This document shows, in pieces, positions 1-8,666 of a stretch of DNA of 64,000 nt. The DNA comes from CAWGJF01 sp963822905 (GTDB lineage Bacteria; Bacteroidota; Ignavibacteria; Ignavibacteriales; Ignavibacteriaceae): the NCBI GenBank assembly GCA_963822905.1, contig CAWGJF010000001.1, positions 186,001-250,000 on the forward strand. Reading direction: 5' to 3'. The notes under the pieces were generated by a model. It searched no databases. It saw only the letters and a list, made by a program, of their open reading frames with translations, and was not told where the DNA came from. The translations under genes and the position numbers were made by a program. The first letter of the stretch is position 1, and each line of letters begins with the position of its first letter.

Positions 1-18
1 AGACAAGGAAGATGATCC

Positions 19-174
19 TTGTTAAATAAGAATCTTATTGAACCTGATAAGGATAAAATTCTTGAGCATCTTAAAAAAAGTGAAAAGCGATTTAAGATTG
101 CAATGGCTCTGATTTTATTAGTCATATGCTTTGCAGCTGTAATGATCATAATAAGCATTTTGAGTTCGGTGTGA
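19..174 (+). CDS. small single-span membrane protein, possible TTG start
   Basis: This 51-codon frame opens with TTG, 7 nt after an AAGGAAG ribosome-binding site at 5-11. The first half is charged (residues 1-24, many K/E/D). The second half is one hydrophobic segment (about 25-50), so it should be a single-span inner-membrane peptide. Another frame (DKEDDPC, stop at 23-25) could be the tail of an upstream gene that overlaps this start. I do not recognise a family. The frame could also be a chance reading at the window edge. Confidence 0.4.
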   Translation: MLNKNLIEPDKDKILEHLKKSEKRFKIAMALILLVICFAAVMIIISILSSV

Positions 175-333
175 ACTACATAGGAAAACACGTAATACAA
201 ATAATTTACTTGGTTGTACTTATTATTTTAATTCTTCTGATTTAGGATAACATTAAATTTGTAATGCAAATAGAAGGTGCATCAGTATTTAAGAAGAATT
301 AATTTTGATTGCGTCTTGTTAATGATTAAACCT

Positions 334-361
334 TTGACAATATTGTGTCGAGGCATAATAT
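334..361 (+). promoter_or_regulatory. sigma-70-like promoter
   Basis: TTGACA (334-339), a 16-bp spacer and TAATAT (356-361) lie about 45 nt upstream of the GTG start at 405. The hexamers are near consensus, and the position fits transcription of the exported protein that follows. Confidence 0.55.
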
Positions 362-404
362 CTCTTCTAATTAATTATCATACAATCATTTACAGGAGGC
401 GCGA

Positions 405-869
405 GTGAAAAACCTACTTGGATTTTTCTTCCTATTTCTTTTCGTAACAGCTGCCGGGATAACATCAGCACAACAATGGAGTGCAGAACAACAGGACTTA
501 TGGAAAGGAGTTCAGACATATTGGGAAGCAGGAATGTCTGCCGATCCAGCTAATGAGTTGAAGTATTGGGACGATTCATACTACGGATGGTCTTATCAAA
601 ATGGAGCACCGGGAACGAAAGCAGATGTAAGCAAAGCAATTACTTACTGGAATAAAAAAGGAAAGGTACAGTATTATACAATTACCCCGGCAAGAATTTG
701 GGTGAATGGCAACTTCGGTTATGCGCATTATTATTACACGACGGTTACTGAAGATACCAATGGTAAACCAGTGACTGAGAGAGGACGCTGGACAGATATA
801 TTAATGAAAAAAGGCGACACATGGATGCTTGTTGGTGATCATGGTGGTGAGGTTAAAAACGGCGATTAA
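405..869 (+). CDS. exported SnoaL/NTF2-like protein
   Basis: The 154-residue protein starts at GTG, 5 nt after AGGAGG (394-399). Residues 1-22 form a signal peptide ending ...TSAQ, so the product is periplasmic or secreted. The mature part (about 130 aa, many W/Y, ending in a segment like GRWTDILMKKGDTWMLVGDHGG) has the length and the closing beta-strand pattern of DUF4440/SnoaL-like cone folds, which bind small ligands. No catalytic residues can be assigned, so the function is unknown. It is a single-gene unit between a promoter and a terminator. Confidence 0.75.
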   Translation: MKNLLGFFFLFLFVTAAGITSAQQWSAEQQDLWKGVQTYWEAGMSADPANELKYWDDSYYGWSYQNGAPGTKADVSKAITYWNKKGKVQYYTITPARIWVNGNFGYAHYYYTTVTEDTNGKPVTERGRWTDILMKKGDTWMLVGDHGGEVKNGD

Positions 870-888
870 GATATCTTATTTATGAAGA

Positions 889-911
889 GCGGGATTATCC
901 CGCCCTTTTTT
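889..911 (+). terminator. intrinsic terminator
   Basis: GCGGG (889-893) pairs with CCCGC (899-903) around a 5-nt loop, and is followed by CC and six T. It lies 20 nt after the stop of the exported SnoaL-like gene. Confidence 0.75.
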
Positions 912-932
912 AATTTAAATTTCAAATAGACT

Positions 933-1097
933 TTAATAAAACAATTTGAATAATTTATTATTAAAAACTTTTATTTCCCTTTTCCTTGCTGTTCCAAGCA
1001 ACCCGACAATTGGAAGTCCGCCAAAAACCAGCGAGGCCATTAGTGGTTTATCTTTTTCATTCTCTTCATGTTCGCGTTCTTCTACTGTGAGTTTAAT
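933..1097 (-). CDS. small acidic/hydrophobic protein with apparent ATT start
   Basis: This frame follows directly, in the same reading frame, the TAG (1107-1109) of the upstream 90-residue gene. A perfect AGGAGG (1103-1108) overlaps that stop. Five nt later lies ATT (1095-1097), which opens 54 codons. The peptide has an acidic, charged N-terminus (KLTVEEREHEENEKDKP) and then a glycine-rich hydrophobic stretch (MASLVFGGLPIVGLLG). If ATT is not used, the only in-frame ATG starts at 1040 (35 aa) and has no comparable ribosome site. The alternative is that a stop has split one longer gene. Confidence 0.4.
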   Translation of the reverse strand: MKLTVEEREHEENEKDKPLMASLVFGGLPIVGLLGTARKREIKVFNNKLFKLFY

Positions 1098-1106
1098 TTC
1101 GTCCTC

Positions 1107-1379
1107 CTAATTTTCAATGTGAAGAAATAAACCAGCGCCTGCAATAAAAAACGAAACAATAAGAAAAGTCTGAAAGAACCGTATTGTTTTATCTTTCCAG
1201 ATAATAATAGTAATTACCCCAATGACCAAACCAATAAAACTAAATACACCAGGAATAAACGCCATGATTTCATCATTAAAAACATCCCAATACTCTATTG
1301 TGGTATCTATTAGCAGGAAAGCAAATCCAATCGTAAATAAAAGGACAAGTAGCCTGTTAAGAGAGTATGTTTTGAACAT
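1107..1379 (-). CDS. three-helix small membrane protein
   Basis: This is a 90-residue protein with three hydrophobic segments (about 9-27, 38-60 and 68-86) joined by short polar loops, so it is an integral inner-membrane protein. The start is supported by GGGGA just upstream. Its stop overlaps the strong AGGAGG of the next small frame, so the two may be cotranslated. I do not recognise the family, and no motif points to transport or enzymatic activity. Confidence 0.6.
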   Translation of the reverse strand: MFKTYSLNRLLVLLFTIGFAFLLIDTTIEYWDVFNDEIMAFIPGVFSFIGLVIGVITIIIWKDKTIRFFQTFLIVSFFIAGAGLFLHIEN

Positions 1380-1569
1380 AAATTCCCCTTTTTAATTGAT
1401 GTACAAAAATAATTTTTTTAAAAGTATTATTAATTATCTCATTTATTTAACAAATATTAATTAAATTGAACACGGGATTGTTTACCTGACAATTAACGAT
1501 TCCTGTTTCGGGGAAAAAGGTTTGTGGTGATATTAACATTTAATTATTAAATCAAAGGAGAAGCATATT

Positions 1570-1980
1570 ATGCTTAAAAACACGTCTTATGAAAATCCAA
1601 AGTCAGATGAGACCACTATCATCAGTCACGGTGTTAAAATAGAAGGAAAAGTAAGCAGCAGTGGTAACATTCGAGTTGAAGGTGAAATACAGGGAGACAT
1701 TACTTCGCAAGGGAAAGTGATTGTTGGTGAGAATGGAAAAGTCAACGGACAAATCAGCGGGGAAGATATAACAATCGGAGGAAAAGTTTCCGGAACTGTC
1801 AGAGCTAAAGAAAAATTAGTGCTGGATTCCAAAGGCAATCTTAAAGGAGACATTTTCACAAAAATATTAGTTGTTGAAGCCGGAGCTAGTTTTGATGGGA
1901 AGAGTAAAATGGGAGAAACCGGAAGTACCTGGGAACAGAAAGAAACACCTAAACCAACAACAGACACTTCAAATAAATAA
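1570..1980 (+). CDS. bactofilin (polymer-forming cytoskeletal protein)
   Basis: This 136-residue protein shows the bactofilin (DUF583) pattern. A short flexible N-tail of about 18 aa precedes a right-handed beta-helix of repeated G-[IV]-x-G strands (VKIEGKVSSSGNIRVEGEI, KVIVGENGKVNGQI, ITIGGKVSGTVRAKEKLVL), and a polar tail is rich in T/K/P. Bactofilins polymerise without nucleotide, often at the membrane, and affect cell shape, stalks or wall-enzyme localisation. AAAGGAG lies 9 nt before the ATG. It stands alone with no wall-enzyme partner nearby, so its role here cannot be refined. Confidence 0.9.
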   Translation: MLKNTSYENPKSDETTIISHGVKIEGKVSSSGNIRVEGEIQGDITSQGKVIVGENGKVNGQISGEDITIGGKVSGTVRAKEKLVLDSKGNLKGDIFTKILVVEAGASFDGKSKMGETGSTWEQKETPKPTTDTSNK

Positions 1981-2205
1981 TATATTTATTATCAGCCGGA
2001 CTTACTCATTAATATAAAAAGGTAAATTTTATTAAGTTGGTTCCGGCTGATTGTCCTATTCAAAATCCCCGTTCAAAAATTTCTTGTTAATTAACAATTC
2101 CTTCTCATTTATTTATCTCATTTGTTACTTTTTTGTGATGAACTTGTAACTATTGAAAATTAACTTCAAAATGAAAAAGTTAATTTTTTAACAGGGAGGT
2201 TTTCA

Positions 2206-2253
2206 ATGTTTAAAAAATTAATCGCACGGGTGGATAAAAATATCTACAAATAA
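2206..2253 (+). CDS. 15-residue micro-ORF in leader of T9SS gene
   Basis: An ATG 6 nt after a strong GGGAGG site (2194-2199) opens a 15-codon basic peptide (MFKKLIARVDKNIYK). It ends 15 nt before the ATG of the large T9SS-exported protein. The ribosome site is better than that of the large gene itself, so it could be a leader peptide that couples translation, or only a relic. No codon run suggests attenuation. Confidence 0.35.
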   Translation: MFKKLIARVDKNIYK

Positions 2254-2268
2254 ATATGGGGAAATGTC

Positions 2269-4632
2269 ATGAAAACATTTCTATTATTTTTGTCTCTATC
2301 CTTTCTGTTGTCAACTGCATTTGCACAATCACTATGGACCCGCACAAACGGACCGGAAGGAGTTGCTGTTAGTTGCCTGACTAATATAAACGGAACCATT
2401 TATGCCGGTACAGAAGTTAATGGTGTCTATATATCAAACGATGATGGAAACAATTGGATTGCACGGAATACAGGAATTGAAAACTATGGAATTAGCTCCA
2501 TTGTCAGCGCGCAAGGTTTTATATATGCAGGAACATATGGTCAAGGTGTATATCATTCGTCGGATGGCGGACAAACCTGGTTGGCATCTTCTAATTCCGG
2601 CAATCTTTATGTCACATCAATGGCATTTAATGATCCATATATTTATGCAGGAGCAGGTTCATTAGGTCTTTACCGTTCTTCAGATAATGGTGAAACGTGG
2701 ACAGAAATTAATTCTTTTTATTATGTTGCCGAAATGTGTGTTAGCGGTAATAAACTTTTAGTTTCTGAGTTCAACTACACTTATGCAACTACAGATAATG
2801 GGGCAACATGGTTTGAAATTAATGATCTTGAAGGAGCCGAAGTTTTTTCTTTTTATTCTACAGGAGATACAATATTTGTTGGTGCTCGTAATGAAATCTA
2901 CCGTTCCACAAATAATGGAATCTCGTTTACTGAAATCACAATACCTTTTACTTTCAGTATAGTGAATATTTATTCAATAACTTCAATGGGATCGACAGTA
3001 TTTGCTGCTACTTCATACGATGGAGTTTATAAATCAACTGACTTTGGAAATACCTGGTTTGCAGCAAACCTGGGGATGGGACCAAAAGATGTTCGCGCAG
3101 TTACTTTAACTAATGCATCTACGGTAATTGCAGGTTCTCATTATGTGGGAATGTACAAATCTACTGATGATGGTGCATCCTGGAATAAATCGATGACAGG
3201 TTTCCCTGCCGGAATCAGCATCCTTTCGTTGGCAACAATAGATAATGATGTTTATGCAGGAACCCGCGATGGCGTTTACAGGACAAGTAATAATGGTAAT
3301 TCGTGGACAAAGCTTACCGGCACAAATGATACAATTAATTATTGTACTGTCTGGGATATGTGTGAACTGGACGGAGATATTTATGTCTCAATGTTTTTGC
3401 AATTTAATACCACTGTGTATAAAACCACAGACAAAGGTGTAACCTGGATTCGATGCGATAATGGTCTTCCTACTGATAATCCATTCATTAAAGGACTTGT
3501 TCCTAGCGGGAACAATATTGTTGCAGGTACAGAAGAAGGAATTTATTATACTTCAGATAAAGGTGTAAGCTGGCATATTACAAATGCCCCAACTGATTAT
3601 ATTCCAAGTATGGCTTCGAGTGGAGATTACGTATTTGCAATTGTTCCATCGATTGGAATTTATAGATCACTTAACAATGGTGTTTCCTGGATTCCCGCAC
3701 TTCCGAGCACAGTTGATTATGTTGATGTTGAGGCTATGGATAATTACGCATTTGCAGGTTCGTTTTTTAGCGGTGCCCGATACTCACTCAATTATGGAAG
3801 CACCTGGTACCCTAGTTCTGGATTTGGTACGGACGGATCCGTTTTTGTTATTGGTCCTGTTGGAAATGGAATGGTGTTAGCCGGGACTGACTTTGAACCA
3901 ATCTGGATGTTTGTCTCATACGATTATGGTCAGAACTATGCACCTTATGGTCAGGGACTTGCACCTACTGCATCGGTTGAGGCAATTACCGCTAATAATA
4001 CTTATATGTTTGCCGGAAGTGATTACAACGGAGTCTGGCGGCGCATTCTGCCGGGAGTTCCCGTAGAACTCGCATTATTCAAAGCAGAAGTAAAGAATAA
4101 TTCTGTTGCACTCAACTGGAAAACAGCAACCGAAACAAACAACTTTGGTTTCGATATTGAACGAAGGAACTCAGAAACAAATAATCAGCAAAACAATTGG
4201 GAAAGAATGGGATTTGCAAAAGGAAACGGCACAACAACAGAAGAAAGCAATTATTCCTTCGTTGATAAGGATATTAAGTCGGGAAGTTACGAATACCGCC
4301 TGAAGCAAATTGATCTCGATGGAAGTTTTGAATATTCAGAAACAGTCAATGTTCAGGTTTTATCGCCAACAGAATTTTCACTCAGCCAGAATTTTCCTAA
4401 CCCGTTTAATCCAAGCACAACAATTAAATTTTCAGTTCCTGCTGCAGGGAAAGTAACATTAGAAGTGTTTAATGTTATTGGAGAGAAAGTTGCATTGCTT
4501 GTTGATGAAGTAAAAGAGTCAGGCAACTATGATGTTAATTTTGATGCATCTCAGTTGTCAAGTGGAACATACCTCTATCAGTTAAAGGCTGGAAGTTTTG
4601 TTGAAACAAAAAAGATGATCCTCCTTCGTTAA
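2269..4632 (+). CDS. T9SS-exported beta-propeller protein (BNR/YCF48-like)
   Basis: The 787-residue protein has a signal peptide (1-20, ...STAFAQ). About 580 residues of repeats follow, with the signature [IV]YAGT..G.Y.S.D.G.TW, which is the Asp-box/sortilin-sialidase type of seven- or ten-bladed propeller. Next comes an immunoglobulin-like linker (about 610-695, ALNWKTATETNNFGFDIERR), then a type A T9SS sorting domain from about 705 (SQNFPNPFNPSTTIKF...KKMILLR). It is therefore exported across the outer membrane and anchored or released there. No catalytic sialidase residues are evident, so a structural or binding role is likelier. A terminator follows. Confidence 0.88.
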   Translation: MKTFLLFLSLSFLLSTAFAQSLWTRTNGPEGVAVSCLTNINGTIYAGTEVNGVYISNDDGNNWIARNTGIENYGISSIVSAQGFIYAGTYGQGVYHSSDGGQTWLASSNSGNLYVTSMAFNDPYIYAGAGSLGLYRSSDNGETWTEINSFYYVAEMCVSGNKLLVSEFNYTYATTDNGATWFEINDLEGAEVFSFYSTGDTIFVGARNEIYRSTNNGISFTEITIPFTFSIVNIYSITSMGSTVFAATSYDGVYKSTDFGNTWFAANLGMGPKDVRAVTLTNASTVIAGSHYVGMYKSTDDGASWNKSMTGFPAGISILSLATIDNDVYAGTRDGVYRTSNNGNSWTKLTGTNDTINYCTVWDMCELDGDIYVSMFLQFNTTVYKTTDKGVTWIRCDNGLPTDNPFIKGLVPSGNNIVAGTEEGIYYTSDKGVSWHITNAPTDYIPSMASSGDYVFAIVPSIGIYRSLNNGVSWIPALPSTVDYVDVEAMDNYAFAGSFFSGARYSLNYGSTWYPSSGFGTDGSVFVIGPVGNGMVLAGTDFEPIWMFVSYDYGQNYAPYGQGLAPTASVEAITANNTYMFAGSDYNGVWRRILPGVPVELALFKAEVKNNSVALNWKTATETNNFGFDIERRNSETNNQQNNWERMGFAKGNGTTTEESNYSFVDKDIKSGSYEYRLKQIDLDGSFEYSETVNVQVLSPTEFSLSQNFPNPFNPSTTIKFSVPAAGKVTLEVFNVIGEKVALLVDEVKESGNYDVNFDASQLSSGTYLYQLKAGSFVETKKMILLR

Positions 4633-4687
4633 AACTTCGGAGGACAAGTTTTGATGAAATAAACTTATTCCCAATTAAAAAACTTAA

Positions 4688-4713
4688 GGGCAGAATTACT
4701 ATCTGCCCTTTTT
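4688..4713 (+). terminator. intrinsic terminator
   Basis: GGGCAGA (4688-4694) pairs perfectly with TCTGCCC (4702-4708) around a 7-nt loop, followed by five T. It closes the gene ending at 4632. Confidence 0.8.
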
Positions 4714-4803
4714 CATTTAATTTCTTCCGGATGAGTTTCCTTGTTGATAATTAATAGAGACATCTTTGCCCAAGTTCTAATTGAGATTAATAGTGATCTT
4801 TGT

Positions 4804-4833
4804 TTGACAATTAGCAAACAATATCCATATATT
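4804..4833 (+). promoter_or_regulatory. sigma-70-like promoter
   Basis: TTGACA (4804-4809), 18 bp and TATATT (4828-4833) sit about 130 nt upstream of the next T9SS gene. The rest of the 333-nt gap (4633-4965) holds only the terminator and AT-rich DNA. Confidence 0.5.
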
Positions 4834-4965
4834 CTTTTTTAATTCTCTCATACTCATAGAAATATCACTGCCTGAAAAATTTTCAAACTCTTCTGTTGGT
4901 TAAGGCAATTGCAAAAAGTTTTTTTCGTCAAACAAATTTTATTAATAAAATGAGGAAATAATATA

Positions 4966-6006
4966 ATGAGTAAAATTTTACTTTTAATAATTGCACTATG
5001 CTATACTGCCTTTGCACAGATAACGATTAACAGCAGCGATATTGCAAATCAATATAGCGTTGGGAAATCAACAACTGTTCACGAGCTTGATTCAATGTTA
5101 ACAATTAACATCGGGTCACAAGGCGGCGGTAATAACTGGGATTTTACTTCACTGCTGGACGGAGTTTCTTCTTTTACAACAAGTGTTGACCCATCCACTA
5201 CTCCGCATATCAGCGAATTTCCCGGAGCCGATATTGCGTTTTATTCTACAGGAATGTTCAACGGAGAACAAGCAGAGTTCTGGCAGTATTCACAACTGGA
5301 CGGATCATTTGATTATATGGGTGGTGCAGTAACCTTAGTATCTCAACCGGGAGATCTTTTTACAATAAAAGATGTCCCGCCGAGCCAGGATGCTGTATTT
5401 CCATTAACATATAACTCGCATTGGATGCAGACTTTTACCGAGACAAGCACTTATAACGGCACCCCTATATCTTCAACAACTTATTCAATTGATGTTACAG
5501 TTGATGCTTACGGTACAATGACACTTCCGGGAGGTCACAGCTTTAATGCATTAAGATCAAGATATGTTGAATCAGATGGTTCAAATACTAAAGTTGATTA
5601 TAATTTCTTTTCAGTTGAAGGTGCGATAGTGAGTTTCTATGCTTCTGATTCAAACCCTCCCGTTAGCGGAGTTATCGACATAGAAGGATACAATTGGAAT
5701 TTAGAAACAACCACAGACGTTGAACGAATTGAAAATATACCGGATGATTATTCCTTAAGCCAAAACTTCCCAAACCCATTTAACCCGAGTACTAATATTA
5801 ATTTTTCAATTCCGCAAACTACATTTGTAAGCCTTGAAGTATTCAATACTCTAGGTGAGAAAATAGATGTGCTGGTATCAAAAGAGTTAAGAGCAGGTTC
5901 TTATAATTTTGATTGGAATGCAGAAGGAATAGAAAGCGGAGTTTATTTCTATAAACTTCAGGCAGGCAATTTTGTTGAAACTAAGAAGATGATCCTCCTT
6001 CGATAA
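4966..6006 (+). CDS. T9SS type A sorting domain protein
   Basis: The 346-residue protein has a signal peptide (1-18, ...CYTAFAQ) and a mature domain of about 230 aa with no recognised catalytic motif. A sorting domain follows from about residue 264 (YSLSQNFPNPFNPSTNINF) to the terminal KKMILLR. Its mature domain resembles that of the protein at 7562-8656 (shared start QITI.S.D, the INxLDS block, VDAYG.MT.PGG and the late G.I.I.G..WN block), so the two are paralogues. Probable surface protein of unknown function. Confidence 0.85.
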   Translation: MSKILLLIIALCYTAFAQITINSSDIANQYSVGKSTTVHELDSMLTINIGSQGGGNNWDFTSLLDGVSSFTTSVDPSTTPHISEFPGADIAFYSTGMFNGEQAEFWQYSQLDGSFDYMGGAVTLVSQPGDLFTIKDVPPSQDAVFPLTYNSHWMQTFTETSTYNGTPISSTTYSIDVTVDAYGTMTLPGGHSFNALRSRYVESDGSNTKVDYNFFSVEGAIVSFYASDSNPPVSGVIDIEGYNWNLETTTDVERIENIPDDYSLSQNFPNPFNPSTNINFSIPQTTFVSLEVFNTLGEKIDVLVSKELRAGSYNFDWNAEGIESGVYFYKLQAGNFVETKKMILLR

Positions 6007-6071
6007 ATCTTCTGAAAACAGGTTTTATTGAAGTGATTATTTAGTTTACACACCACCCCCGGCTAAAGCCG

Positions 6072-6098
6072 ACCCCTCCTCTCAACAAGAGGAGGGGT
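6072..6098. repeat. C-rich intergenic palindrome
   Basis: ACCCCTCCTCT (6072-6082) and AGAGGAGGGGT (6088-6098) form a perfect 11-bp stem around CAACA. It is preceded by CACCCCCGGCTAAAGCCG, which is itself a small hairpin. Related ACCCACCCC.../GGAGGGG elements lie near 58.85, 58.96 and 59.40 kb, and weaker ones near 12.27 and 52.39 kb. The hairpin sits between converging genes and may also terminate transcription. Confidence 0.6.
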
Positions 6099-6141
6099 TA
6101 ATGATAATCTTTAAGCTAACTGCTGTCTTTTAATTTGAATC

Positions 6142-6888
6142 CTATCGGTGTTCCGGGTTTTCGAAATCAAACCTACAGCCGGCATCCCATTCCGATCTTT
6201 GGTTTCCGTGTGCAGGTATTCCTCCCGCATCTTTTAACAGACGTGCGAAATGCAGAAGATTCCAGGTCATAAAAGTTGTGTTCCTGTTTGTAAAATCATT
6301 TTCTGGTCCGCCTGAACCGGGATCTAAATATGAAGGTCCTGGACCTGCTTCACCAATCCAGCCTGCATCTGCCTGCGGTGGAATTGAAAACCCGACATGC
6401 TGCATAGCATACAAAATACTCATCGAACAATGTTTTATTCCATCTTCGTTTCCTGTAATCAAACATCCGCCAACTTTTCCGTAAAATGAATACTGCCCTG
6501 CTTTGTTTAACAACCCGGATTCGGAATAGAACCTTTCAACAACTTTCGTACAGACAGAAGATTTTTCTCCCAGCCATATTGGAGAACCGATAACAACTAT
6601 GTCTGCAGTTTTAACTTTTTCATAAATTCCCGGCCAGTCATCTTTGTCCCAACCGTGTTCTGTCATATCGGGATAAACACCGTAAGCAATATCATAATCA
6701 ACCATCCGAAGAAGTTCGACCGAAACCTTATTCTTTTCCATAATGCTCATTGAAATCTTCATCAATCCCTCGGTGTGAGACATAGCCGGTGATTTTTTTA
6801 ACGTACAATTCAGATACAAAGCTTTGAGATCTGAAAAATCCCACTTACTTGAAGTACACAGTTCCTCCTGTTTTTTATTTAAACTCAT
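6142..6888 (-). CDS. flavodoxin-fold NAD(P)H-dependent FMN oxidoreductase
   Basis: The 248-residue protein has the flavodoxin-like FMN reductase layout. An early strand with a phosphate-binding segment (LYLNCTLKKSPAMSHTE, near 28) comes first, followed by a central strand and flavin-contact loop (ADIVVIGSPIWLGEKSS) and the conserved GGCLITGNEDG.KHC block. It should reduce flavins or quinone-like substrates in the cytoplasm. GGAGG lies 6 nt before the ATG, which supports the start. It is an isolated minus-strand gene, and its substrate is not deducible. Confidence 0.82.
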   Translation of the reverse strand: MSLNKKQEELCTSSKWDFSDLKALYLNCTLKKSPAMSHTEGLMKISMSIMEKNKVSVELLRMVDYDIAYGVYPDMTEHGWDKDDWPGIYEKVKTADIVVIGSPIWLGEKSSVCTKVVERFYSESGLLNKAGQYSFYGKVGGCLITGNEDGIKHCSMSILYAMQHVGFSIPPQADAGWIGEAGPGPSYLDPGSGGPENDFTNRNTTFMTWNLLHFARLLKDAGGIPAHGNQRSEWDAGCRFDFENPEHR

Positions 6889-7048
6889 AGATGCCTCCGG
6901 TTTGATTGTTTCTTGTTTACTGCTTCAATTTTATAAAAACTTTTTTGCTTATTCAATCAAATTTTTGACACAACATATTATTTTTATTTGAATACTCATT
7001 CCATTAACTTCATATCTAAAATATCTATCAATTAAATGTATAAAACTT

Positions 7049-7249
7049 ATGAGCCAAACCGATAAAACACTCCATTGCCTGAACTGTAATATTTCTGAAA
7101 GTGAAATTCCTCTTGTGAACCTAAATTATAATGGTAAGCCGGCATATATCTGCTCAAGATGTTTACCTTTGCTTATTCATCATCCCGAACAGTTGATCGG
7201 AAAACTTAAAGGAGCAGAAAATATTCCACCCGCAGAACACCAGGATTAG
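7049..7249 (+). CDS. small zinc-ribbon-like protein
   Basis: This 66-residue protein has two cysteine pairs, CLNC (10-13) and CSRC (35-38), spaced like a treble-clef or ribbon zinc site. A conserved tail follows (LLIHHPEQLIGKLKGAENI, then PPAEHQD at the end). The combination of CxxC pairs with an IH.P..L.G.L.GAE..PA.H tail is, as I recall, a recurrent small uncharacterised family. Its function is unknown. The last 69 nt of the gene, and weakly about 40 nt beyond, recur five more times downstream at 9634, 10488, 11213, 12338 and 14857, always on the plus strand and ending at a stop. Confidence 0.7.
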   Translation: MSQTDKTLHCLNCNISESEIPLVNLNYNGKPAYICSRCLPLLIHHPEQLIGKLKGAENIPPAEHQD

Positions 7250-7561
7250 AAACAAGTTTTATTATTACGAGAAAGCTGACCTTATCTTCAACCAATAATT
7301 TTTCGCTGCTGGGAGGATATATGTTTGCCCCTAACAAGCTTATTCTTCTTGTATATCACCGTTTAATAGTCGATGTTAAACAAGAAAGAATACATCTACA
7401 TTGCAAGGATGGATAAGATCTAAATAATCTGATTCCCCCTCTCCTCTAAATTCACTTCAGTCCTTAAGCGTGGGTGCAGTTCTCTGGATTGAGTTCTGTG
7501 TTTATGCAAATACCAAAATCCATTAATTATATTTTCTCCACAAATTAGTAGAAGAGTCCCA
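7250..7561. other. 312-nt intergenic stretch
   Basis: There is no convincing gene here. A 31-codon frame (7321-7416) follows a GGGAGG site, but its content is unremarkable. The stretch AAGCTTATTCTTCTTG (7337-7352) resembles one at 12448-12463 that also follows a copy of the zinc-gene tail, so the repeated unit may extend into this spacer. Confidence 0.4.
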
Positions 7562-8656
7562 ATGAAAAACCAGGTAACCATTCCCGTATTTTTATTTGCT
7601 TTAATTGTAATTAGTTCGCTTACATTTTCTCAAATTACAATTACTTCAGCAGATGCAACTGCAATTAATGCAGTTGGTAATGTAATCACTAATCAACTCG
7701 ATTCAACAACAACATCAATTGATATTGGATCACCCGGGTCAACATCCTGGGATTTTTCCTCATTGAATTCGCATCTATCAAATGATTTTTCAAGTGTTTT
7801 GCCTTCTTCAACTCCATATTTTTCATCTGATTTTCCTACGTCAAATGTAGCTTTTCATTTTAATGTTGAGTTGATGGGAGCTTCAGGCGAAGGGTGGGAC
7901 TATTCGACACAAAATGCTGGTAATTATGAACAGAACGGGGAGGCAAATAACACTGTGCTTGGAACAGATTCAATCCTTTTAAAAGCGAAGTACTCTCCTG
8001 CCCAACTTTTCTTTCCACTTCCATTTACTTTTAGTGATACATGGGGCAGTAGTTTTACAATAACATTTACAACATATTTTAATGGTACTCTTTTCAGTAC
8101 AATGGTGGCAAACCATACAGAAACTGTTTCTGTTGATGCATACGGTCAAATGACCATGCCGGGCGGAAATGTTGTACAGGCATTAAGAATCAGGAGAGAT
8201 GACAGGTACACTTCTCCATCGCCTCCTTTTTATGTACGAACTATTTCTTACACGTTCATGGGTAAATCAGGGGCTGTGGTAGAAGTGGTTGCAAATGATA
8301 CTACTGCACCAAACAATGGAACAATTCAAATCGATGGAGCTACATGGAATAACAATAACTCATCAGGAATTGAAGGTGATGATCAGGCTCCGACGCGATA
8401 TTCATTAAGCCAAAATTATCCAAACCCCTTTAACCCGTCAACAGTGATTAATTTTTCAATCCTCAAAACAGAATTTATTTCACTTAAAGTTTTTGATGTA
8501 TTGGGGAAAGAAGTTGCAACGCTGGTTAACGAAGCAAAACCTGCCGGAAATTACCGCGTTACATTTGATGGGGCAGAGCTTCCAAGCGGTGTGTATTTAT
8601 ATAAATTACAAACAGAAAGTTTTATAGAAACTAAAAAAATGTCACTCATTAAATAG
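7562..8656 (+). CDS. T9SS type A sorting domain protein
   Basis: The 364-residue protein has a signal peptide (1-23, ...SSLTFSQ), a mature domain paralogous to that of 4966-6006 (ITITSAD, NQLDST, VDAYGQMTMPGG), and a T9SS sorting domain from about residue 281 (YSLSQNYPNPFNPSTVINF), ending KKMSLIK. It ends 10 nt before an OmpA-family gene, so the two probably form an operon. It is an outer-surface protein of unknown function. Confidence 0.85.
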   Translation: MKNQVTIPVFLFALIVISSLTFSQITITSADATAINAVGNVITNQLDSTTTSIDIGSPGSTSWDFSSLNSHLSNDFSSVLPSSTPYFSSDFPTSNVAFHFNVELMGASGEGWDYSTQNAGNYEQNGEANNTVLGTDSILLKAKYSPAQLFFPLPFTFSDTWGSSFTITFTTYFNGTLFSTMVANHTETVSVDAYGQMTMPGGNVVQALRIRRDDRYTSPSPPFYVRTISYTFMGKSGAVVEVVANDTTAPNNGTIQIDGATWNNNNSSGIEGDDQAPTRYSLSQNYPNPFNPSTVINFSILKTEFISLKVFDVLGKEVATLVNEAKPAGNYRVTFDGAELPSGVYLYKLQTESFIETKKMSLIK

Positions 8657-8666
8657 GGGAATAAAA

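Noticed and set aside
1626..1967. 113-codon minus-strand frame opposite the bactofilin gene
   Set aside because: It is a shadow of the repetitive bactofilin strand pattern; the plus frame has a good start and family match.
7321..7416. 31-codon frame after a GGGAGG site
   Set aside because: The ribosome site is good, but the peptide shows nothing distinctive and no conservation can be shown; kept only as a remark in the intergenic entry.
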